The notes under the pieces were generated by a model that saw only the letters and a list, made by a program, of their open reading frames with translations, was not told the DNA's origin and did not search any database. Made by a program: the position numbers and the translations under genes. From contig NZ_FYDE01000003.1 in the NCBI RefSeq assembly GCF_900186535.1, forward strand, positions 372,001 through 436,000: a DNA stretch of 64,000 nucleotides, written 5' to 3'. Source of the DNA: Marasmitruncus massiliensis. Lineage in GTDB: Bacteria > Bacillota > Clostridia > Oscillospirales > Ruminococcaceae. Position 1 is the stretch's first letter, and each line of letters opens with the position of its first letter. Shown piece after piece: positions 27,869 to 35,785 of this stretch.

Positions 27869-28759
27869 ATGGAGTATCTGACAGGTCTGATTACGAAAGC
27901 AACGGGCGGGTTCTATTATGTGACAGCCGGTGCGGAGGTTTATGAATGCCGCGCCAGGGGGCTCTTCCGAAAAGAAGGAGTCAGCCCTCTCGTTGGGGAC
28001 TCAGTGAAAATGGAACAGCTTGGGCAGGGCAAGGGACAGGTCGCGGAAATCCTGCCGCGCAAAAACGCTCTGGTGCGCCCGCCGCTTGCAAACCTGGACA
28101 CATTTGTACTTGTCACTTCGGTTGCCGACCCCGCGCCAAACCTTCTGGTCATCGACAAGATGATGGCGATTGCCTGCCACAAAGGCATCCGGCCGATGCT
28201 GGTAATTACCAAGAGCGACTTGGGCAGCGCGAAAGCGCTGGAAGAGATTTACAGCAAAATAGGGATTTCGGTGTTCACTGTAACCGATAAAAGCGATGAG
28301 GGAATTGAACAGATTCGGGCGGCGCTTTCCCATGGGATCAGCGCTTTTTCCGGCAACACAGGCGTAGGGAAATCCAGCCTGCTCAACCGCATTGATTCCC
28401 GTCTGGCCCTTGAAACGGGGGAAACCAGCCAGAAGCTTGGCCGGGGCCGCCACACCACCCGCCATGTGGAGCTGTTTCCTACCGGTGAGGACGGGTACAT
28501 TGCCGATACCCCCGGGTTTTCCGCGGTGGAACTTGAGCGGTATGAGGTGATTCTGAAAGAAGAACTTGCCGGATGCTTCCCGGAATTCGCGGAGTATACG
28601 GATCATTGCCGGTTTACCGGCTGTTCGCATACGGTGGAGAAGGGCTGCGCGGTTCTGGAAGCTGTAAATCAGGGAAAAATCCATCCGTCGCGTCATGCAA
28701 ACTACTGCGCGCTTTATGAGGACGCAAAAAAAATCAAGGAGTGGGAACTGAAAAAATGA
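27869..28759 (+). CDS. rsgA: Ribosome small-subunit GTPase RsgA
   Basis: A 296-residue circularly permuted GTPase involved in late 30S maturation. An N-terminal OB-fold precedes the G motifs in permuted order: TKSD (G4), then GNTGVGKSSLLN (G1), then DTPGFS (G3). The C-terminal zinc-binding segment CRFTGCSHTVEKGC is complete. The ATG at 27869 follows aagggcgg; an in-frame ATG at 27833, overlapping the prkC stop, would add twelve residues. Confidence 0.96.
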   Translation: MEYLTGLITKATGGFYYVTAGAEVYECRARGLFRKEGVSPLVGDSVKMEQLGQGKGQVAEILPRKNALVRPPLANLDTFVLVTSVADPAPNLLVIDKMMAIACHKGIRPMLVITKSDLGSAKALEEIYSKIGISVFTVTDKSDEGIEQIRAALSHGISAFSGNTGVGKSSLLNRIDSRLALETGETSQKLGRGRHTTRHVELFPTGEDGYIADTPGFSAVELERYEVILKEELAGCFPEFAEYTDHCRFTGCSHTVEKGCAVLEAVNQGKIHPSRHANYCALYEDAKKIKEWELKK

Positions 28760-29382
28760 AGCGCTGCATTGTGCTGACGGGCGGGCCGCTGTCCGATTTT
28801 GACCGTGTCCATCCGGAAATTCGTCCGGACGATTTTATCATAGCCTGCGATTCGGGATATGCGGCCGCCAGATATTTTGGCATTACCCCTCATCTGGCAG
28901 TGGGGGATTTCGATTCCCTGCAAGAAACGGTTCCGCCGGACATTCCGGTATTAAAGGCCTCTACGCATAAGGACGATACGGATACCATGCTGGGGCTTCG
29001 CTGCGGTCTGGAACGGGACTGCCGTGATTTCCTGATACTGGGCGGCTTCGGCGGCCGTCTGGATCATACGATTTCCAATCTGCAGGCGCTTTCCTTTCTC
29101 TGTGAAAACGAAGCAACGGGGCAGATTCTGTCGAACCGGAATGCGGCATGGATTGTCCGGAACGGTTCTCTGCATATCCCCCGGATGGAAGGATATCATC
29201 TTTCCGTGTTCGCGTGGGGAGGGCCCTGTACAGGCGTAACACTGGAGGGGCTGGAATACCCGCTTACCGATTACACGATGCGTCCCGTTATCCCTGTGGG
29301 CACAAGCAACGAATTTTCCGCCGAAGAGGCGGTAATCACGGCGGGAAACGGCACTTTGCTGGTAATTGCCTCCCGGGAATAA
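28756..29382 (+). CDS. thiN: Thiamine pyrophosphokinase
   Basis: A 208-residue enzyme that makes thiamine diphosphate from thiamine and ATP. It has the ACDSGYAAARYFGI region, the GDFDSL motif and the DDTDTMLGL acidic motif that binds Mg-ATP, then the GGFGGRLDHTISNLQAL block. The start overlaps the rsgA stop in ATGA. It is the last gene of the def-to-thiN run, before a strong terminator. Confidence 0.95.
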   Translation: MKRCIVLTGGPLSDFDRVHPEIRPDDFIIACDSGYAAARYFGITPHLAVGDFDSLQETVPPDIPVLKASTHKDDTDTMLGLRCGLERDCRDFLILGGFGGRLDHTISNLQALSFLCENEATGQILSNRNAAWIVRNGSLHIPRMEGYHLSVFAWGGPCTGVTLEGLEYPLTDYTMRPVIPVGTSNEFSAEEAVITAGNGTLLVIASRE

Positions 29383-29428
29383 AAAAGCTTTGGGCAAGCC
29401 GCCTGATGGGCCTGCCCAGAGCTTTTTT
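29381..29428 (+). terminator. Terminator after thiN
   Basis: A long stem (AAAAAAGCT with AGCTTTTTT, then TGGGCA with TGCCCA, one T-G pair between) ending in T6. It starts at the thiN stop and can also end transcription from the minus strand small gene at 29532. Confidence 0.85.
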
Positions 29429-29531
29429 ATGTATTCTCTTTTTTTATACCGAACAGGAGCCGTAAAATTGGCGCGAGGAACCGCGGACTTTTTACAACGA
29501 CAATTTTCATGAAGATAAAGCCTCCTTTGAA

Positions 29532-29690
29532 TCACAAAATCAGGATACGTATTCCGAGAGCGACCAGACAAACGCCGGCTAATATCAACACCAATTTCAA
29601 CGAGGCAAACACGGCAAGCACTACGCCCAATCCAAAACCGGCCCCCATCAGCGCCCAGCAATTACAATCCAGAAAATCCTTGCGTTTCAT
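29532..29690 (-). CDS. Small hydrophobic membrane protein
   Basis: A 52-residue protein, MKRKDFLDCNCWALMG followed by two closely spaced hydrophobic stretches separated by one lysine. The start is supported by a strong ggaggtgac site six bases upstream. Just upstream lies a perfect inverted repeat (29708-29727). I do not recognise the family; a single-pass or hairpin membrane peptide is the most that can be said. It is transcribed against thiN and divergently from galM. Confidence 0.75.
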   Translation of the reverse strand: MKRKDFLDCNCWALMGAGFGLGVVLAVFASLKLVLILAGVCLVALGIRILIL

Positions 29691-29707
29691 CTTGTCACCT
29701 CCGCCCT

Positions 29708-29727
29708 GCGTATAGTTCAATATACGC
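29708..29727. promoter_or_regulatory. Perfect inverted repeat upstream of the small membrane gene
   Basis: GCGTATA, six bases GTTCAA, TATACGC. The site ends 18 bp before the start codon of the 52-residue protein and could be an operator or part of its promoter. Confidence 0.45.
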
Positions 29728-29765
29728 ATTTTAAGGATTTTGGTGACAGACAGCCCTGAATTTCA

Positions 29766-29794
29766 TTTACATTCCCGCAGAGACGGACTATAAT
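29766..29794 (+). promoter_or_regulatory. Promoter of galM
   Basis: TTTACA (29766-29771), 17-bp spacer, consensus TATAAT (29789-29794), 37 bp before the galM start. Confidence 0.7.
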
Positions 29795-29831
29795 GAAAAA
29801 AAAGACTGCAGCATAAAAGGAGAGGCGTTTC

Positions 29832-30896
29832 ATGACAGCAATGACAGTAAAACCGTTTGCCATCCTTGAAGACGGGAGAACCGCGGAGCTTTATACCCTG
29901 AAAAATGTGAATGGAATGGAAGTCGCCGTAACCAATTTCGGCGGCGCAATTGTATCCCTTCTGGCCCCTGACCGGAATGGAATGTTTGCGGATGTGGTGC
30001 TGGGACATGCCGGCTATGAGGGATACCGGGCGCGCAGGCATTTTTTCGGCGCACTGGTTGGGCGCTGCTGCAACCGCATCAAACAGGGCCGGTTTACATT
30101 AAACGGGAAAACCTATCAGCTTGCTGTCAATGACCAGGGGAAAAACCATCTTCACGGCGGAATTGAAGGGTTTGACCAAAAACTGTGGGATGCCCAAACC
30201 GTGGTGCGGGACGGGAACCAGGCGCTGCGGCTTACCTATACCAGCCCGGACGGTGAGGAAAATTATCCGGGTACGCTTTCCGTCAGCGCCGAATACCTGC
30301 TGACAGACGGCAATGCCCTTGAGCTGCGCTATTCTGCGGTCTGCGATGCCGATACGGTATGCAACCTGACAAACCACTCCTACTTCAATCTTGCGGGCCA
30401 TGATTCCGGAACGGTTTTAAACCATCAGCTGAAAATTTATGCGGATTTTTTCACCGAGGCAGACAGTGAAAGCATTCCCACAGGGCGTGTCCTTCCGGTT
30501 GCCGGTACGCCGATGGATTTCCGGGAGTTTTACCGGGTGGGCGAGCGGATTGAAGCGGATTACCAGCCGCTGCATTTCGGCGGCGGATACGACCATAACT
30601 GGGTGCTTAGAAAAGGAAACGGTGTCATGGGGCCTTGCGCGGAGCTCTATGAAGAAACAAGCGGGAGGCATATGATCTGTGAAACGACGCTGCCCGGCGT
30701 CCAGTTCTATTCAGGGAACGGCTTGGATGGAACCATCGCCGGCAAAGGAGGCTGCAACTATCAGAGGCGCGGCGCGCTTTGCCTGGAAACACAGTATGCT
30801 CCGGATTCTGTGAACCACCCTGAATGGGATAACCCAATTTTGAAAGCCGGACAACGTTATGAATCTGTCACCGTTTACCGTTTTGATGCGAAGTGA
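29832..30896 (+). CDS. galM: Aldose 1-epimerase (galactose mutarotase)
   Basis: A 354-residue cytosolic enzyme that interconverts alpha and beta aldohexoses. Typical blocks are NFGGAIVSLLAPDR, KNHLHGGIEGFDQKLWD with the substrate-binding His, NLTNHSYFNLAGH with the catalytic His near residue 180, and LETQYAPDSVNHPEW with the catalytic Glu. It stands alone between its own promoter and a strong terminator, with no other sugar genes near it. Confidence 0.96.
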   Translation: MTAMTVKPFAILEDGRTAELYTLKNVNGMEVAVTNFGGAIVSLLAPDRNGMFADVVLGHAGYEGYRARRHFFGALVGRCCNRIKQGRFTLNGKTYQLAVNDQGKNHLHGGIEGFDQKLWDAQTVVRDGNQALRLTYTSPDGEENYPGTLSVSAEYLLTDGNALELRYSAVCDADTVCNLTNHSYFNLAGHDSGTVLNHQLKIYADFFTEADSESIPTGRVLPVAGTPMDFREFYRVGERIEADYQPLHFGGGYDHNWVLRKGNGVMGPCAELYEETSGRHMICETTLPGVQFYSGNGLDGTIAGKGGCNYQRRGALCLETQYAPDSVNHPEWDNPILKAGQRYESVTVYRFDAK

Positions 30897-30901
30897 TATA
30901 G

Positions 30902-30930
30902 AAAAAAGCCCGCGCAAGCGGGCTTTTTTT
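30902..30930. terminator. Bidirectional terminator between galM and the repeat gene
   Basis: GCCCGC with GCGGGC, loop GCAA, flanked by A6 and T7, so it works for galM (plus strand) and for the convergent repeat gene (minus strand). Confidence 0.9.
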
Positions 30931-30964
30931 ATGGACTGATCTGTATAGAGGCGCCCGGCAGGGC

Positions 30965-31807
30965 TCAGCCCCATCCATTATTGCTGTGTTTGCTCCGCTT
31001 TGCGGAGGGGTTGTTGGAATATGGGCTGACCTGGTTATACCCGTAGTTGGATGTATTAAGGATTGGCTGATTGTACTGATAGGCTGGGTAGACATCATTC
31101 GTTTTTGAGGCGGATGTGTCAGCAACTTTGGAGACGCCGGCAGTTTTGGATACGTTGGTATCGGCAACCTTAGAGACATCGGCGACCTTGGACACGTTCA
31201 TATCGGACACCTTGGAGACGTCGGCGACCTTGGAGATATTCATATCGGACACCTTGGAGACGTCGGCGACCTTGGACACGTTCATATCGGACACCTTGGA
31301 GACGTCGGCGACCTTGGACACGTTCATATCAGACACCTTGGAGACGTCGGCGACTTTGGCCGTGTTCATATCGGCCACCTTGGAAACATCAGCGACTTTG
31401 GAAGCACCGGCAGTTTTGGAAAGATTGATATCAGCTATTTTTGAAGTGACGTTCTCTATGACCTTTGAAGCAATATCGGATACTTTAGAAGTGGCAGCTT
31501 CTGATACTTTGCTGACAGGAGTATCCAGGGATTTGTAGGCGGTAACCGGAGAAACCTGATTGATCTGTGCGTTTGCCATCGGATTCACCATGTTTTCGGC
31601 CATGTTCGAGACTCCGGCTACAGCATTGACGGGCTGAGGAGCGACCGGAGCGATGTCAGCGGGGTTGCACTTTTTATCAAAGCTGGGGTTGAATGCGTAA
31701 AAATTTCGGCAGTCCAGGTTATCCTGTGTAATCCGCAGCGCTTCCCCCAACCGTGCAGGGTGAAATAGTTCATAACTGCTTTTGCATGCGAACCGCGCCT
31801 GCCGCAT
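30965..31807 (-). CDS. Tandem-repeat protein of unknown function
   Basis: About 280 residues if ATG 31807 is used. The N-terminal 80 residues include HPARLGEALRITQ and three cysteines. The middle is built of 14-residue units of the type SKVADVSKVSDMNV, six of them with exactly 42-bp spacing, flanked by degenerate units (SKTAGASKVADV). The tail is rich in Tyr, Asn, Pro and Ser. No signal peptide or membrane segment is seen. The start is uncertain: no good ribosome site precedes 31807, and a TTG at 31861 or 31750 is possible. The regular Val/Met spacing suggests a repetitive helical or fibrous protein. I do not recognise the family. Confidence 0.7.
   Translation of the reverse strand: MRQARFACKSSYELFHPARLGEALRITQDNLDCRNFYAFNPSFDKKCNPADIAPVAPQPVNAVAGVSNMAENMVNPMANAQINQVSPVTAYKSLDTPVSKVSEAATSKVSDIASKVIENVTSKIADINLSKTAGASKVADVSKVADMNTAKVADVSKVSDMNVSKVADVSKVSDMNVSKVADVSKVSDMNISKVADVSKVSDMNVSKVADVSKVADTNVSKTAGVSKVADTSASKTNDVYPAYQYNQPILNTSNYGYNQVSPYSNNPSAKRSKHSNNGWG
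31157..31408. repeat. 42-bp tandem repeats, six units, inside the repeat gene
   Basis: Units begin at 31157, 31199, 31241, 31283, 31325 and 31367. Each contains catatcgg-acacct (or a close variant) followed by tggagacgtcggcgac. The middle units are nearly identical at DNA level, the outer ones diverged, as expected for repeat expansion by slippage or recombination. Confidence 0.92.
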
Positions 31808-31835
31808 ACATAAGATAGCGGAGAGGAGTGGTTCT

Positions 31836-32009
31836 ATGGAAAAGCAGGACCTGTTCGACAAAGAGGAAGTCCAAACGCTGCTGTATGGGAAAAGTTATGT
31901 GGTTACAAATTATTTTCCTAAGCTCCGGCCTGATGATTACCGGCAGCGCATCAGTCAAATAGCCTGCCGCCTTTATGAAATTCTGGATAAACGCCAGCCG
32001 CCTGAATAA
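31836..32009 (+). CDS. Small protein preceding the orphan recombinase
   Basis: A 57-residue, charged, probably helical protein (MEKQDLFDKEEVQTLL start; RQRISQIACRLYEILDK near the end). The start has ggagagga a few bases before it. It is followed 23 bp later by the serine recombinase, so the two are likely one transcript; it might be a small partner of the recombinase, such as a directionality factor, but there is no direct evidence. I do not recognise the family. Confidence 0.65.
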   Translation: MEKQDLFDKEEVQTLLYGKSYVVTNYFPKLRPDDYRQRISQIACRLYEILDKRQPPE

Positions 32010-32032
32010 GAGAGAGGGAAAGAAGGGCGGCA

Positions 32033-33526
32033 ATGTATGCGCTGTATGCAAGACAGTCAGTAGAAAAACCGGACAGCATCTCTATTGAAAGCCAGCTCGA
32101 ATACTGCCGGTATGAAACAAAAGGACAGCCTTATAAAACCTATGTCGACAGGGGCTTTAGCGGAAAAGACACCCACCGCCCGGCATTTGAACAGATGCTG
32201 TCAGATATTCGGGCGGGGCAGATCCAGACTGTAGTGGTCTATAAATTAGACCGCGTGAGCCGTTCCGTTCTGGATTTTGGCAGACTGATGGAGGAGTTCG
32301 AAAAAAGTAAGGTTGCTTTTGTTTCCGCGACGGAAAAATTCGACACACAGACCCCCATGGGCAGGGCTATGCTGAATATAGCCATGGTGTTTGCCCAGCT
32401 TGAACGGGAAACCATTCAAAAGCGGGTGGCGGATTCTTATCTGGCACGCAGCCGTCATGGATTTTATATGGGCGGAAGAGTTCCGTATGGTTACCGGCTG
32501 GAACCGGCCGAGATTAACGGGGTCCGTACGTCCGTATATGTTCCGGAAGAAAAAGAGGCACAGCAGGTAAAACTGATTTATTCAATGTATGTAAACAGCG
32601 ATTATTCACTGGGAAAGATCCTTCAGTTTTTTGAAGAACACCAGATCCGGCATCTGCGCGGAGGCAGGTGGAATACCGCGCGTCTCAGTGAACTTCTGCG
32701 CAATCCGGCTTATGTAAAGGCGGACGCCGGTATCTATCGCTATTATCAATCTCAGGGCGTGGAAATCATCAATGACCTGTCAGATTTCCAGGGCGGAAAT
32801 GGGTGCTATCTTTACCGGCAGAGGAAAAATGACAAAAAATGCGCGGCTTTCCCAAAAGATACGCTGGTGTTGGCCCCGCATGAAGGGCTGGTTTCGTCCG
32901 GCTTATGGCTGGCATGCAGAAATAAATGCGGGGAGCGCCCATATCCCGCTGCCGTCGGGAAAACAAAAAACACCTGGCTTGCGGGAAAAGTAAAATGCGG
33001 AAAATGCGGGTATGCGCTGACAGTCAAAAAATCCGACACAAAAATGGGCCGATATTTTGTGTGCAGCGCAAAATATACCGCAAAGGGATGTACCGGCGCC
33101 GGGACGGTTTATGTACTGGCGGTGGAGGACTGCCTTTCGGAGCAGATCAAAAAGAGGCTGGAACAGTTTCAGAATGCTGGTTTTCCGGAAGATAACCGCG
33201 ACTCCCAAACAAGTACATACCGGCAGCGGATTGAAAAGCTGGAGGAGTCGATTGACCGGTTGGTCGATCGGGTCGGGCATTCCACGGATGCCGCCATGGA
33301 AGAAATCAACCGGCGTATTAACCGGCTCTGCTGTCAAAAGCGGGAATTACAGGAACAGTTGAACGTCTTGACGCAGGAGACTGTAAAACAAAGCTTTCGG
33401 AAGGACATTCCTTTAGCCGCCATCTGGGAAGAGACGGAACCGGTGGAAAAAAAACAGATAACAGATAGTTTGATTCAGTCTGTTCAGGTTGCAGACGACA
33501 GGATTGACATTGTCTGGAAGATTTAA
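32033..33526 (+). CDS. Large serine recombinase (orphan)
   Basis: A 497-residue site-specific recombinase. The N-terminal resolvase domain has YARQSVEKPDSISIESQ with the nucleophilic Ser near residue 10, and VVVYKLDRVSRSV. The recombinase domain has GGRVPYGYRLEP. A zinc ribbon of the CGKCGYAL type with a later Cys, and a C-terminal coiled coil (about 400-460) follow. No phage or transposon genes accompany it; it sits between chromosomal genes with only the small gene before it. It may be the survivor of a lost element or a resident DNA switch. Confidence 0.9.
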   Translation: MYALYARQSVEKPDSISIESQLEYCRYETKGQPYKTYVDRGFSGKDTHRPAFEQMLSDIRAGQIQTVVVYKLDRVSRSVLDFGRLMEEFEKSKVAFVSATEKFDTQTPMGRAMLNIAMVFAQLERETIQKRVADSYLARSRHGFYMGGRVPYGYRLEPAEINGVRTSVYVPEEKEAQQVKLIYSMYVNSDYSLGKILQFFEEHQIRHLRGGRWNTARLSELLRNPAYVKADAGIYRYYQSQGVEIINDLSDFQGGNGCYLYRQRKNDKKCAAFPKDTLVLAPHEGLVSSGLWLACRNKCGERPYPAAVGKTKNTWLAGKVKCGKCGYALTVKKSDTKMGRYFVCSAKYTAKGCTGAGTVYVLAVEDCLSEQIKKRLEQFQNAGFPEDNRDSQTSTYRQRIEKLEESIDRLVDRVGHSTDAAMEEINRRINRLCCQKRELQEQLNVLTQETVKQSFRKDIPLAAIWEETEPVEKKQITDSLIQSVQVADDRIDIVWKI

Positions 33527-33731
33527 TTTTTGAAGAACAGCTGGCAGGAGGCCGTGAAAAGAATTTTACCGCGGATGTTGCTTTCCTGATTTTATTGTCG
33601 AATATTGTTGTATAAAGCTTTATCGGGGATGCAGCTGAAGGATGACGCGGTGATAGAGCCGCAAAAAGCGGCTGAAATTAAAAAACCAAAAGGGCATTTA
33701 CGCAGAGCAAGACAGATGAGAGGTGCAAACT

Positions 33732-34025
33732 ATGCAGCAGACAAATTTAATTTCGAAAAATATGATGGAAGACTTGGTAGACGACAGGCTGGAAGAATTG
33801 ATGAGATTCTCAGGCGTTTGCTGCTGCGAACGCTGCCGTGCAGATGTGCGGACGCTTTCCCTCAATACGCTGCCTGCGAAATATGTCATGAGCACGAGTG
33901 GGGACGTCTATGTCCGGTTTCAATCGTTGGAGCCTCAGATGCAGGCTGATATTGTAACCGCGATTATGAATGCAATTGAGGTCGTGCGCGCCAACCCAAG
34001 ACATGACAAATATTTTTGTTATTAA
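33732..34025 (+). CDS. comFB: ComFB family late competence protein
   Basis: A 97-residue protein with the ComFB pattern: N-terminal MEDLVDDRLEELM, a CCCERCRADV cysteine group, ALNxLPxxYV here as SLNTLPAKYVMS, then AIMNAIEVVRANPRHD. ComFB lies in the comF operon of Bacillus; some members have been reported to bind cyclic dinucleotides. The ATG at 33732 follows gagagg; a GTG at 33723 is less likely. It stands alone before a terminator. Confidence 0.85.
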   Translation: MQQTNLISKNMMEDLVDDRLEELMRFSGVCCCERCRADVRTLSLNTLPAKYVMSTSGDVYVRFQSLEPQMQADIVTAIMNAIEVVRANPRHDKYFCY

Positions 34026-34048
34026 GGCGAAATCCTAAGCACCAGATA

Positions 34049-34086
34049 ACACAGCAGAACGCCGGAGGCGCTCTGCTGTGTTTTTT
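34049..34086 (+). terminator. Terminator after comFB
   Basis: Stem ACACAGCAGA with TCTGCTGTGT, inner GCC/GGC pair, then T6. Confidence 0.88.
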
Positions 34087-34271
34087 AGAAAGAAATCAAG
34101 CTGCTGGCCGGCATGATTTTGCCGGATTGAATCATAATAAGACAGACAGTGAATTTCAGCCGCCAATATTTTCTAAAAAAGAACTTTTTGTGGTATTTAC
34201 AACGGATTTTATCGTTTAAATCCAGTATGATACAAATAGAAAGAATCTTAAAAGCTGTAAGGAGGATCACA

Positions 34272-34628
34272 ATGGAAGATATATTTTTAAAAAATCTGGA
34301 CCGGGAAACCGTGCTGAAGCTGTCGGAGCAGGTGAGTTTTCTGCCGGGCCAGATTGTGAGCAAGACTCTTGCACAAAATTCCGCAGTCAGCCTCACGTTG
34401 TTTGCTTTTGACAGCGGAGAGGAAATCAGCACGCACGAGTCCCATGGAGACGCGCTCGTAATTGCTTTGGAAGGCGCGGGTGAAATTACGATTGACGGCA
34501 AGAAACAAACGCTTCGGGCGGGCGAATCGATTGTGATGCCGGCAAATCATCCGCATGCGGTATTTGCACCCGAGCCTTTTAAAATGTTTTTGATCGTGGT
34601 GTTCCCACAGAATAGAAAGGAGTCATGA
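34272..34628 (+). CDS. Cupin domain protein
   Basis: A 118-residue single-cupin protein. The motif-1 region STHESHGDALVIALEGAGEITIDG and motif-2 region PANHPHAVFAP provide the metal-binding His and Glu residues (H, H, E and a later H). Small cupins of this sort are common beside ferredoxin or rubredoxin genes in anaerobes, and this one overlaps the ferredoxin start. It is likely a redox- or stress-related binding protein, but no substrate can be named. A clear aaggagg site lies before the ATG. Confidence 0.88.
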   Translation: MEDIFLKNLDRETVLKLSEQVSFLPGQIVSKTLAQNSAVSLTLFAFDSGEEISTHESHGDALVIALEGAGEITIDGKKQTLRAGESIVMPANHPHAVFAPEPFKMFLIVVFPQNRKES

Positions 34629-34819
34629 AAATGAAAGCAACAATTGACAGAAACGGATGTATCGGATGCGGCCTTTGTGCCAGCATCTGTCCGGAGGTGT
34701 TTTGCATGGCGGATGATAATTTAGCCCAGGTGTGCGGCGACGTGACCGAGGAGACCCGGGACAGCGTTCAGGAAGCGAAAGAAAGCTGTCCTGTCAGCGT
34801 AATTGACACGGAAGAATAA
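34625..34819 (+). CDS. 4Fe-4S ferredoxin
   Basis: A 64-residue electron carrier with one cluster motif CIGCGLCASICP at about residue 12 and a distant Cys in ESCPVSVI near residue 56, so a single [4Fe-4S] cluster is expected. Its ATG overlaps the cupin stop. A second ATG two codons later is possible. Confidence 0.93.
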   Translation: MKMKATIDRNGCIGCGLCASICPEVFCMADDNLAQVCGDVTEETRDSVQEAKESCPVSVIDTEE

Positions 34820-34918
34820 GAATCTTTTTGTAAAAAACGGTTACATAAAAACAGGTTTTGATTTCAAATATGCGCGAAGGCTTTTTTGGAAAATAGTAGA
34901 AATCGAAATCAATTGATG

Positions 34919-34991
34919 CTATAATATAAAAAAGTTTTAGCGGCATACTACCAAGGTCTGCAAACTTTTTTCTGCTGCTTAAAAGCAGCAG
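34919..34991 (+). promoter_or_regulatory. Promoter element and leader hairpin upstream of rubredoxin
   Basis: A TATAAT at about 34919 follows the palindrome ATCAATTGAT. The leader then carries a perfect nine-base hairpin (CTGCTGCTT with AAGCAGCAG, 34972-34991) without a T run. No clear -35 hexamer is seen, so an activator-dependent promoter is possible. Confidence 0.4.
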
Positions 34992-35080
34992 GAGCAAAGG
35001 CCGATTCGTGACGGCTCAGCAAAAAGCCCTGACGGTTCGGCTCAGAGTGAAATGAAAAAAGAAAGTGGAGGAATCGGAAC

Positions 35081-35239
35081 ATGAAAAAGTATGTATGCAC
35101 AGTCTGTGGATATGAGTATGATGAGGCTTTGGGAGATCCGGATAACGGGATAGCTCCCGGAACAAAGTGGGAAGACCTCCCGGATGACTTTGTCTGCCCG
35201 GTTTGCGGCGTCGGCAAGGATTTATTTGAGGAGCAGTAA
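35081..35239 (+). CDS. Rubredoxin
   Basis: A 52-residue electron carrier with two CxxCG knuckles, [15 protein letters not shown] at residues 6-20 and [12 protein letters not shown] at 39-50, which bind one iron. It is a full-length, canonical rubredoxin. A tggaggaat ribosome site precedes the ATG. In anaerobes rubredoxin feeds electrons to oxygen and peroxide reductases; the ferredoxin and the spore manganese catalase remnant next to it fit an oxidative-stress theme. Confidence 0.96.
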   Translation: MKKYVCTVCGYEYDEALGDPDNGIAPGTKWEDLPDDFVCPVCGVGKDLFEEQ

Positions 35240-35262
35240 TTCTTTTCGGCTGTTTCGGAAAA

Positions 35263-35760
35263 TCAACAGGAGCTCTCCGGTTTACGGGGGGTTCCTGTTT
35301 TGTTTCCATCCGCACGGTTTGCTTCCCCGAAGCGTTGGAAATGTACGACTTCACGCGCGCGCAGGAATTTGATCGGGTCGCGGACATCGGAGTCATCAAT
35401 CAGGCGCAGGATGTTGTCGTAAGACAAACGGGCTTTTTGCTCGGCGGCGAGATCTTCGGACAGGTCGGCAATCGTATCGCCTGCTACCTGGAGTGTGCCG
35501 GCCGAAAACGGAACGCCTGATGCCCCCTGCGGATATACCCCGGTGGTGTGGTCAACAAAATAGACGTCGAACCCGCTTTTTTTAATTTCACTCATGGAAA
35601 GATTGCGTGTCAACTGATACAGGATGGCGGAAACCATTTCGATGTGACCAAGTTCTTCGGTTCCGATATCCGTCAACATGGCTTTTACCTGTGCGTAGGG
35701 CATACTATAACGCTGCTGAAGATAGCGGGTGGCAGCACCCAGCTCACCATCCGGACCGCC
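35263..35760 (-). pseudogene. cotJC: CotJC-type spore coat manganese catalase, 5' end removed by prophage insertion
   Basis: Reading from 35760 the frame begins GGPDGELGAATRYLQQRYSMP and continues to a normal CotJC end. Manganese-catalase metal-binding patterns remain: GELGAA (Glu), TEELGHIEMV (Glu and His), and LRAREVVHFQRF (Glu and His). CotJC proteins normally have about 25 more residues before GGPDGE, ending in a Gln-Tyr pair; here the codons before it (ILLLL) do not match and run into the integrase gene. The missing 5' end, promoter and partners (cotJA/cotJB) should lie beyond the prophage's right end, outside the window. Confidence 0.85.
35265..35300. terminator. Bidirectional terminator between rubredoxin and the cotJC remnant
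   Basis: AACAGGA-type stem with TCCTGTT and an inner CTCCG/CGGGG extension, ending in TTTTG on the plus strand. It overlaps the last codons of the cotJC remnant. Confidence 0.7.
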
Positions 35761-35785
35761 AAGCAGTAAAAGGATATAATTTATA
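35755..35785. other. Probable prophage left attachment site (attL)
   Basis: Similarity to CotJC stops at about 35760 and the integrase stop codon is at 35781-35783, so the crossover lies in this short interval. Serine integrases use a two-base crossover core inside longer att sites, so the exact base cannot be fixed from one end. Confidence 0.65.

Noticed and set aside
31157-31408. CRISPR array
   Set aside because: Units are adjacent with no unique spacers, and each is a whole number of codons; this is a coding tandem repeat.
31116-31538. Plus-strand frame with repeats SATLETSATLDTFISD
   Set aside because: It is the mirror of the 42-bp repeats (42 is divisible by three, so every frame repeats). 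The minus frame is longer and has a terminator behind it; the plus frame has no ribosome site. Some doubt remains.
33527-33731. Riboswitch before comFB
   Set aside because: It has a small hairpin (AGCCGC with GCGGCT) but no match I can make to a known aptamer core.
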